Assembly (NCBI GenBank): GCA_003142495.1 | Contig: PLMM01000359.1 | Span: forward strand, 1-11,540 | From: Gemmatimonadota bacterium | GTDB lineage: Bacteria > Gemmatimonadota > Gemmatimonadetes > Gemmatimonadales > Gemmatimonadaceae | Reading direction: 5' to 3' | DNA: 11,540 nucleotides | Shown: positions 7,301 to 11,540 of the stretch, piece by piece | How positions within the stretch are numbered: position 1 is the stretch's first letter | How the letters are laid out: every line of letters starts with the position of its first letter | Position numbers and translations under genes: made by a program | Notes under the pieces: model-generated | What the model was told of the DNA's origin: nothing | The model's input: the letters and a program-made list of their open reading frames with translations, nothing else | Databases searched by the model: none

Positions 7301-8362
7301 CGCCCCGAGCGCGCCCACGGACGCGGTGAATGGCCCGCCGACCTCCGAGTAGTAGACCGTCGGATCGAAGAAGACGCCGCTCCCCGAGAATGCATTGAGC
7401 GGCACGAGCGCAAGCAGCGCGAGCGCGACCGCGAGCGGCAGCAGTCTGCCGAGCAGAGAGCGCTGCCGGCGCCACGACGCGACGAGGAAGCACGCGAAGG
7501 CGAGCGCGAGCAGCAGCGCGCCCGAGAGCCGCACACGCACGAGCGCGCTGAGCCGCGCCTCCTCTTCGCCCGGCGCCACCGCGTGCGCGACGAGCAGCGT
7601 ATCCGTCCCCTCGGTAACCACGAACGCGCCGGCGCTCGCCCCCGCGCTGCCGGGCGTCACGTCGAAGGCGTGGAGCCCTTGCTCCTGCGCTATCCGATTG
7701 CCGATCGCCGGCACGAGCTGATCTCCCGGCGGTTCGGCGTATGCCACCGCCATCGCCACGGCGCGCCGGCCCCCTCGCGTCTCGACCGCGTACAGCACGG
7801 TATAGAAGGGCGAGTGCAGCGCGCCGACGGGACGATTGGTGGAGTCGGGGGGGACGACGAGCCGCCCACCCCACGCGAAGGGCCTGTTGCCCTCGTAGAG
7901 CACGACGCCACGCTCCGGCGCTCCCGAGGTCAGCTCGTCGAGCGTGACGAAGGCCTGCCGCGCGTCCGCGGGCGCGTCGAGCGCACGCGTCGCCTCGTCG
8001 CGCAGCGCCAGCATCGACGCGGCGATCTCGCGCTGCAGCTCGCGTCCGCCGCGCTCCACCACGAACGCGCGATACGCGGGCCAGTCGCGGTCGATGCGCG
8101 TGAGATCGCGCTGCGATTGCGCCGCGACCCCCGCGAACGCAGCGAGCGCCACCGCAGCCGCGACGGTCCAGCGGCGCGCGCCACGGGGCTGCACGATCGC
8201 GAAGACGAGCGACGCCACCGTGGCGGCGATCGTGAAAGCGAGGTAGCCTACGCTCGGGGTGCGCAGCCACCAGCCCCCCGCCACGAGCGCCACGCCCGCG
8301 ACGAGCGTCCAGAGACGTGTCGTGACACCGGTGCCGAACGCCGTTCGCGGCGTCACGTCCAC
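4358..8362 (-). CDS. Large multi-sensor NtrY-like membrane histidine kinase
   Basis: Starting from GTG 8362 the protein has 1334 residues. I count about 14 membrane helices (roughly 16-33, 38-57, 65-82, 279-296, 304-322, 347-367, 377-395, 412-437, 447-466, 474-489, 494-512, 731-751, 775-796, 923-944). They delimit three extracytoplasmic regions (83-278, 513-730, 797-922), and the Arg-rich loops fall on the cytoplasmic side as expected. Then come HAMP (944-998), PAS (about 1003-1110), a HisKA domain with phospho-acceptor His1126 in AHEIKNPLTPIRL, and a HATPase_c domain with N-box Asn1244 in LLENAR, G1 DNGSGI (Asp1270), and G2 GSGLGLA (about 1294-1300). The HEIKNPLTPI motif is typical of NtrY-type kinases, which are usually about 700-770 residues, so this is nearly double. 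No response regulator is visible. An in-frame GTG at 8356 is equally possible. The frame is open to 8581, but that part overlaps the creatininase gene and is unlikely to be translated. Confidence 0.92.
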   Translation of the reverse strand: MDVTPRTAFGTGVTTRLWTLVAGVALVAGGWWLRTPSVGYLAFTIAATVASLVFAIVQPRGARRWTVAAAVALAAFAGVAAQSQRDLTRIDRDWPAYRAFVVERGGRELQREIAASMLALRDEATRALDAPADARQAFVTLDELTSGAPERGVVLYEGNRPFAWGGRLVVPPDSTNRPVGALHSPFYTVLYAVETRGGRRAVAMAVAYAEPPGDQLVPAIGNRIAQEQGLHAFDVTPGSAGASAGAFVVTEGTDTLLVAHAVAPGEEEARLSALVRVRLSGALLLALAFACFLVASWRRQRSLLGRLLPLAVALALLALVPLNAFSGSGVFFDPTVYYSEVGGPFTASVGALGATAVVVLLALLLVLRRGLRFSRRWIAVPIALAILAASPPLLRTLGGGVSPPLSGVAVELWLGWEIALFLATASLFIGVAAVGSAGLGSRRGLPPWVAPVLATLAAAIAPVVLHAPGTWPTWYRVLWMGVVATLALTRSHRRLVLVAGAVAALVATTLTWGAGVRGRATLADRDVSGLAVVDPDIVSVLERLGGDLRAAPVARTEAELAKRYMRSDLVGSGYPVDLMAWAPEGLPTAEVTLDQLTPPVRDVGEVAADARATGATQLQSVLGVPGMFVVLAVPHPDSSVTTVVVAPRTRLIATDPFAPLLGLEDRETGEPPYTVVLVEEQAGDSLPRAGTRWYRDANEMHGDHIVRTARGEMRAHIEIELRSLGILMQRGALAVLLDLVLLIALWMIAALPDGRVLNRLRVQVRRWGTSYRSRLTVVLFAFFVIPALVFAAWSYERLRTEDRQSRDLVLREALRGISTDEEARRGATLIGHTDIPLLLYRSGELGGASQPLFDALAPMGAFLPPSAYQSLSAGREVYASLMEDVNSGPALFGFRVATSGSGQTYVIGAPARGTEATLDQRRRDLAVLVACATVLGALAALALSRIASRSLAEPIGALRVAALAIARGDREPPLATRAPDEFQPVFSAFRRMAADLGESRAALENAQRRTAAILRNVASGVVALDADDVVTLANPRAEAMLDRALPPGLEASRLGEETARRLRAFAESAMEEEEFELTIHGRQLQARLTRLSAGRGGSVLTLDDITDLARAQRVLAWGEMARQVAHEIKNPLTPIRLGVQHLKRAHADKRPDFDTILETNAERILAEIDRLDEIARGFSRYGMGPSELQTAEPLDVSAVARDVVELEKLGEGDVEWRTAGIATAVMAYAREDELREVMLNLLENARIAGATWVELRIDGGAERVAIAVRDNGSGIPASVQARLFEPHFSTRTRGSGLGLAISRRLVESWGGEIAVASVEGEGTTVRIVLRGSGA

Positions 8363-8378
8363 TTCATTCTGGTTCGAG

Positions 8379-9131
8379 ATGACGGCTCCCCCTCCAGTCC
8401 ATGCGCCTGCAACCGAGGCGCGGTTGCTCAAATACACCGCTCCCGGCGCGGTGGCCGAGATTCTCGCGCGCGATCCCCGCCTCATCATTCCGGTAGGCAC
8501 CTGCGAGCAGCACGGCCCCCATTTGCCGCTCGGCTGCGCCACCATCATCGCCGAAAAGCTCGCCGACGACCTCTCGGCCACCTACGGCGTGCTGTGCGCA
8601 CCTACCATCGAATATGGCGTGAACGTCGAGTCGGCGCGCGAGGCCGTCGGGAATTCGTCGATGCGGCGGAAGACGCTGCACCGCCTATTGAACGATCTCC
8701 TCGCGAGCTGGGAGGGGTGCGGCTTCCGCGAATTTATCCTGATCACCGCGCACGATCACGAACCGCATCAGGATGCCCTCTCGACGGTCGTGACGCGAGA
8801 CGCGCGCGTGCGAGTGGTCGATTTGTACGCGATTCGCCTCGACGATCTCCTCGAAGGACAGCCGGAGCACATGCACGGCGACGAGGCCGACACGTCGCTC
8901 ATGTTGTATCTCGCGCCCGAGATGGTGCGCATGGAATGGGCGCAGGACTACATGATGAATCGCGAGCAGCTGCGTCGTTACCGGCGCGGATATTTGCGCG
9001 TCCCGAAGGAGAGCGCGGGGTCGATCGGCCGCCCGTCGCTCGCCACGGCCGAGAAGGGGCGTGCGATGTACGAGCGCATTCGTCAGCGCGTCAGCGAGCG
9101 AATCTTCCTTACCCCCGCCCTGGACGCATGA
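8379..9131 (+). CDS. Creatininase-family protein with altered metal-ligand positions
   Basis: The 250-residue product matches the creatininase/MftE fold family: IIPVGTCEQHGPHLPLG at 36-52 with Glu43 and His45, PTIEYGVN at 75-82, a FILITAHDHEPH block at 119-130, and MHGDEADTSLMLYLAPEMV at 165-183. Family members are amidohydrolases that bind two metals (creatininase, FAPy-deformylase-like enzymes and the mycofactocin peptidase MftE). Two positions deviate. The Asp of the usual LPLGTD is Ala54 (LPLGCA), and the usual NGHGGN or NGHYEN block is TAHDHEPH, which places His127 where creatininase has its Glu ligand. Glu43, His45, His125 and Glu169 remain. ATG 8379 is chosen because the recognisable family similarity starts soon after it; the frame is open back to 8259, inside the kinase. 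The upstream ribosome site is weak. The gene is divergent from the kinase and its stop overlaps an ATG of the next frame (ATGA). The substrate is unknown. Confidence 0.9.
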   Translation: MTAPPPVHAPATEARLLKYTAPGAVAEILARDPRLIIPVGTCEQHGPHLPLGCATIIAEKLADDLSATYGVLCAPTIEYGVNVESAREAVGNSSMRRKTLHRLLNDLLASWEGCGFREFILITAHDHEPHQDALSTVVTRDARVRVVDLYAIRLDDLLEGQPEHMHGDEADTSLMLYLAPEMVRMEWAQDYMMNREQLRRYRRGYLRVPKESAGSIGRPSLATAEKGRAMYERIRQRVSERIFLTPALDA

Positions 9132-9166
9132 ACACAACTTTGCGCCGCGAGTATCATATTTCTGAC

Positions 9167-9865
9167 ATGCGCTCTCTCAGCACCGCCATCGCGCTCTCGC
9201 TCGCACTCACGAGCGCCGCCGCCGCCGCCCAGGTCACGACGGTGGACGAAGGCGCGTTCACGATCACGCGCGGCGGAACGAAGCCGACGGATCGCATCGG
9301 CCAGGAGTCGTTCACGATCCGTCGCACGAAAGGCCCCGGCGGCGATGTCGTCGTCGCCAACGCGACCGTGACGTTCGACACGGAGCATCTCGCGCCGGCG
9401 CTCCGCACCGACACCTCGTTCTCTCCGCTCGCCTATCAGGTGGAAGTGCGCACGGGCACCGACGTCGAGCGGCTGCGCGGGCGTATTGGCGGCGGGCGGT
9501 TCAGCGCGCAGCTCAAGAACGCGAAGGGCGAGTCGTCGAAGGAGTACATCGTGTCCGACGGCGCGCTGATTCTCGACGACGACATCTTCCACCAGTACTA
9601 CTTCCTCGTGCAGCGCGCCCGCGGCGGCTCGGCGACGATTCCCGTGGTGATCCCGCGCCGCAACACGCAAGAAACTATGCGGATCCAGACCGGCGCCAAC
9701 GAGCAGGTGCGCGTAGGCACTACGAGCGTGGAAGCGCGCCACTATACCATCCAGGAGCCCACCGGGGCCACGCGCCAGGTGTGGGCGGACGCGCAGGGGC
9801 GCATTCTCAAGGTCCAGCTGGACGCCAGCGGCATCACCGCCACCCGCGACGAGCTGCCGCGCTAG
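9167..9865 (+). CDS. Secreted hypothetical protein, DUF3108-like in style
   Basis: From ATG 9167 the protein has 232 residues and opens with a textbook Sec signal peptide: MRSLSTAIALSLALTSAAAAAQ, with cleavage likely after the Ala run at about residue 21. The mature part is rich in beta-prone stretches (GAFTITRGG, ESFTIRR, YQVEVRTG, MRIQTGANEQVRVG) and ends with VWADAQGRILKVQLD. That terminal pattern resembles DUF3108-type exported proteins, but I do not recognise the family with certainty and assign no function. No cysteines or catalytic signature are apparent. An in-frame ATG at 9128 overlaps the creatininase stop as ATGA and would add 13 residues (MNTTLRREYHISD) before the signal. That form would be translationally coupled, but its n-region is less typical. 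Neither start has a clear ribosome site. The pair creatininase plus secreted protein is probably co-transcribed. The product is expected in the periplasm or at the envelope. Confidence 0.85.
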   Translation: MRSLSTAIALSLALTSAAAAAQVTTVDEGAFTITRGGTKPTDRIGQESFTIRRTKGPGGDVVVANATVTFDTEHLAPALRTDTSFSPLAYQVEVRTGTDVERLRGRIGGGRFSAQLKNAKGESSKEYIVSDGALILDDDIFHQYYFLVQRARGGSATIPVVIPRRNTQETMRIQTGANEQVRVGTTSVEARHYTIQEPTGATRQVWADAQGRILKVQLDASGITATRDELPR

Positions 9866-9924
9866 ACTCGGGCCCCTCATCCGGCGTGAGCTTCCGCTCC
9901 CCGCGAGTCCATGTAACACGTTCC

Positions 9925-9951
9925 TGAAACCTCGAAGCGATCCCCGCCGTA
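9925..9951 (+). promoter_or_regulatory. Candidate ECF-sigma-type promoter for the tolC operon
   Basis: TGAAAC at 9925-9930 and CGTA at 9948-9951 are separated by 17 bases. This pairing resembles the -35 and -10 elements recognised by ECF sigma factors (for example TGAAAC-N16-CGTA for Bacillus SigW), here one base longer. It sits in the 120-bp gap between the secreted protein and the tolC-like gene, 34 bases before the ATG at 9986, which would give a leader of about 25-30 bases. An envelope-stress sigma factor driving an export operon would make sense, but short motifs like these also arise by chance. Confidence 0.25.
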
Positions 9952-9985
9952 TTGGGCGTGACTTCGGACACGAGGACAGGAAACA

Positions 9986-11506
9986 ATGCGGTGTTTGCCA
10001 GCCGTCACGGTCGCCATCAGCGCCGTGGCTGTACTACTGCCATTTTCGAACGCCAAAGCCCAGACCGCGGACACGATTCGCGCCCAGGCCGTGGACACCA
10101 CTGGTGGCCCCGAACTGTCGCTCGACAAGGCGATGTCGATTGCGCAGAAGAACAACCCCGATCACCTGCAAATCGTCGAGGCGCGCCGCACCGCAGTCGC
10201 GCGACGCCGCGCCGCGTATGGTGCCCTGCTTCCCCGCGCCGATGCCCAGCTGCAGGGGCTCTACCTCGCGCAGGGTAACACGCTGCTGAGCGGCTTCGCG
10301 CAGGGCAACGGCTCGAACTCCGAGCAGTCCTCGTACTTCATCGGGCTGACGTACAACGTCGGCACGAGCACCTTTCTGAATCCGAAGATCGAGCAGGCAA
10401 ACGTGCGCGCAGCAGACGCCGACGTCACCAACTCCGTGTCAGTCACGCGCTCGCAGATCGCGCAGGACTACTTCACGGTGCTCGGCGACCAGGCCAAGGC
10501 GCAGCTCGAGGACTCGCTGATCGCCAACGCCCAGACGGCGCTGCAGCTCGCGAAGGCGAAGCTCGCGGTGGGCTCCGGTATCTCGCTCGATGTGTCAAAG
10601 GCCGAGGTGAATCTCGGCACGCAGGAGGTTGCGGCGATCAGGGCGAAGAATCAGGTCGCGATCGACCGGCTGACGCTCTTCCAGCACATGGGCATGATGG
10701 AGCCGCAGAACTCGCGGCTGACCACTACCTATGAAGTGAAGGCACCGACGTTCACGATGGACTCGGTGCTGGCGCTGGCGCGGGCGGACAATCCGGCGCT
10801 CGAGGCGGCGCGCACGCGCGATGAGTCCGCGAAGATCGGCATCAAGGCGGCGCGGGGGTCGTATCTGCCCACCCTGCAGCTATCGACCGGCGTCGGCGGA
10901 TACACGAATTCCTTCACCAATTCAAATTTTCTTGTGAACCAGGCCGCGGGGGGGGTGCAGGGCTGCCTCGCGCAGGACTCGATTCGGGTCGGCGCCGGAC
11001 TATCGAGCCAGGCTGGACAGTGCGGTACGCTCAACGCCGACGGAACGCTCCCCGCTTCGCAGGCCGCGGCGATTCGCAAGTCGAACAACGCCTTCCCGTT
11101 CGGCTTCACCAAGCAGCCATTTCAGGTTACCGCCACGCTCTCGCTCCCCATCTTCGACAACTTTCAGCGCGAGCTGAAGGTCGAGCAGTCCGAGGCCGCG
11201 CGGAACGATGCGCTCTACGCGATTCGCGCCCAGGAGCTCAAGACGACCGCGACCGTAACGAGTGGGTATCTCACCTTGCAGGCGCAGGCCCAGCAAGTGG
11301 CATTGCAGGAGCGTACGGCCATTCAGGCGCGTGAAACCCTGCGGCTGGCGGAAGAGCGCTATCGCGTGGGCTTGGCACCATTTCTCGACGTGAGCGACGC
11401 ACGGTCGCAATTCGAGCAGGCGGAGAGCGATCGCATCAACGCCGTGTATGATTTCCATAAGGCCTTCGCCGCTCTGGAAGCGGCCGTCGGCCGTCCTTTG
11501 CGCTAA
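9986..11506 (+). CDS. TolC-family outer-membrane efflux/secretion protein
   Basis: The 506-residue product has a Sec signal peptide (residues 1-25, ending SNAKA before Gln26) and two outer-membrane-efflux-protein repeats of the TolC type. The first starts at LSLDKAMSIAQKNNPDHLQI (about 45) and the second at VLALARADNPALEAA (about 261). Each has long Ala/Gln/Glu-rich helical stretches flanking strand segments (SSYFIGLTYNVG; FQVTATLSLPIFD). The ending, LAEERYRVGLAPFLDVSDAR then FEQAESDRINAVYDFHKAFAALEAAVG, is typical of the family. It should trimerise into an outer-membrane channel and periplasmic tunnel that works with an inner-membrane pump and an adaptor. The strand-to-strand loop of the second repeat (about 303-378) is long, Gly/Asn/Ser-rich and contains Cys327 and Cys346. 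An AGGA ribosome site lies about 6 bases before ATG 9986. A new ATG with a GGAG site follows 12 bases after the stop, so this is probably the first gene of an efflux operon. Confidence 0.95.
   Translation: MRCLPAVTVAISAVAVLLPFSNAKAQTADTIRAQAVDTTGGPELSLDKAMSIAQKNNPDHLQIVEARRTAVARRRAAYGALLPRADAQLQGLYLAQGNTLLSGFAQGNGSNSEQSSYFIGLTYNVGTSTFLNPKIEQANVRAADADVTNSVSVTRSQIAQDYFTVLGDQAKAQLEDSLIANAQTALQLAKAKLAVGSGISLDVSKAEVNLGTQEVAAIRAKNQVAIDRLTLFQHMGMMEPQNSRLTTTYEVKAPTFTMDSVLALARADNPALEAARTRDESAKIGIKAARGSYLPTLQLSTGVGGYTNSFTNSNFLVNQAAGGVQGCLAQDSIRVGAGLSSQAGQCGTLNADGTLPASQAAAIRKSNNAFPFGFTKQPFQVTATLSLPIFDNFQRELKVEQSEAARNDALYAIRAQELKTTATVTSGYLTLQAQAQQVALQERTAIQARETLRLAEERYRVGLAPFLDVSDARSQFEQAESDRINAVYDFHKAFAALEAAVGRPLR
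10948..10955 (+). repeat. G8 homopolymer tract inside the tolC-like gene
   Basis: Eight consecutive G bases occur within codons for the surface-loop segment of the second TolC repeat (around residues 321-324). Tracts of this length can slip during replication. A one-base change here would shift the frame about two thirds of the way through the gene. A locally AT-rich stretch (about 10908-10940) lies directly before it, unlike the rest of the gene. The tract is seen directly; phase variation is only a possibility. Confidence 0.6.
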
Positions 11507-11518
11507 TCGGAGCAACAG

Positions 11519-11540
11519 ATGACTCGACGTGGAAAGTTGA
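11519..11540 (+). CDS. Start of the next gene in the tolC operon, seven codons visible
   Basis: An ATG at 11519 follows the TolC stop by 12 bases and has a GGAG ribosome site about 7 bases upstream. The visible residues are MTRRGKL, consistent with the basic n-region of an exported or membrane-anchored protein. The usual partner at this place in tripartite systems is a periplasmic adaptor (membrane fusion protein), but too little is seen to confirm this. Confidence 0.55.

Noticed and set aside
8363..8581. N-terminal extension of the kinase to an upstream ATG
   Set aside because: These 73 codons overlap the conserved start of the creatininase gene and show no signal or domain; hydrophobic kinase sequence begins only after the GTG starts.
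5867..9127. Very long open plus-strand frame leading into the secreted-protein gene
   Set aside because: It is antisense to the kinase, full of Arg, His and Glu, and lacks any domain. The strong GC bias at third codon positions leaves the opposite frame free of stops. Only the part from 9128 or 9167 onward looks like a real protein.
9866..9985. Intrinsic terminator after the secreted-protein gene
   Set aside because: Only weak short stems (for example GAGC and GCTC around a 4-base loop) are present, and no T-run follows.
1..11540. tRNA, rRNA, CRISPR, transposase or phage genes
   Set aside because: I looked for these on both strands and saw no cloverleaf, regular direct repeats with spacers, IS ends or mobile-element proteins.

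Overview
The window is high-GC bacterial DNA, packed with genes on both strands. It has no stretch over 300 bases without a gene and no RNA gene, IS element, phage gene or CRISPR array that I could see. Several features suggest a Gemmatimonadota-like or similar Gram-negative soil bacterium: weak Shine-Dalgarno signals, Ala/Asp/Ser-rich linkers in an exported protein, a TolC-type outer-membrane factor, and an NtrY-like kinase. This placement is an inference from style, not from a marker gene.

Layout. On the minus strand at the left edge lie an SDR oxidoreductase (300-1166) and, after it, the first 75 codons of a YifB/ComM-type AAA+ ATPase (1-227, cut by the window edge). A 162-bp divergent spacer with an 8-bp-arm inverted repeat separates the SDR from a plus-strand GNAT acetyltransferase (1329-1841). 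The GNAT gene converges, with 9 bases between the stops, on a minus-strand three-gene run. In transcription order this run is a very large membrane sensor histidine kinase (8362-4358), a tandem-duplicated AsnC/Lrp-fold protein related to siroheme decarboxylases of the NirDL/AhbAB type (4306-3149), and a lipoprotein with a repetitive ADS-rich linker and a conserved C-terminal domain (3149-1851). The last two overlap by one base (TGATG), so they are probably translated together.

Divergent from the kinase, with only 16 bases between the chosen starts, is a plus-strand pair: a creatininase-family protein with altered metal-ligand positions (8379-9131) and a secreted beta-rich protein (9167-9865; an alternative start at 9128 overlaps the creatininase stop as ATGA). 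A 120-bp spacer with an ECF-sigma-like promoter candidate leads to a TolC-family outer-membrane protein (9986-11506). The first seven codons of another gene follow (11519 onward), probably the next member of an efflux or secretion operon.

How they may work together. The most interesting segment is 1851-8362. There a 14-helix, three-sensor-domain kinase with no response regulator in view is followed by a tandem NirDL-like protein and a lipoprotein of unknown role. No heme d1, siroheme or nitrite-reductase gene is visible nearby, so the function of the NirDL-like protein cannot be read from context. The tolC segment looks like the start of a standard tripartite export operon. I found no complete new defence or mobile system. 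The novelty here lies in unusual architectures and a divergent active site.
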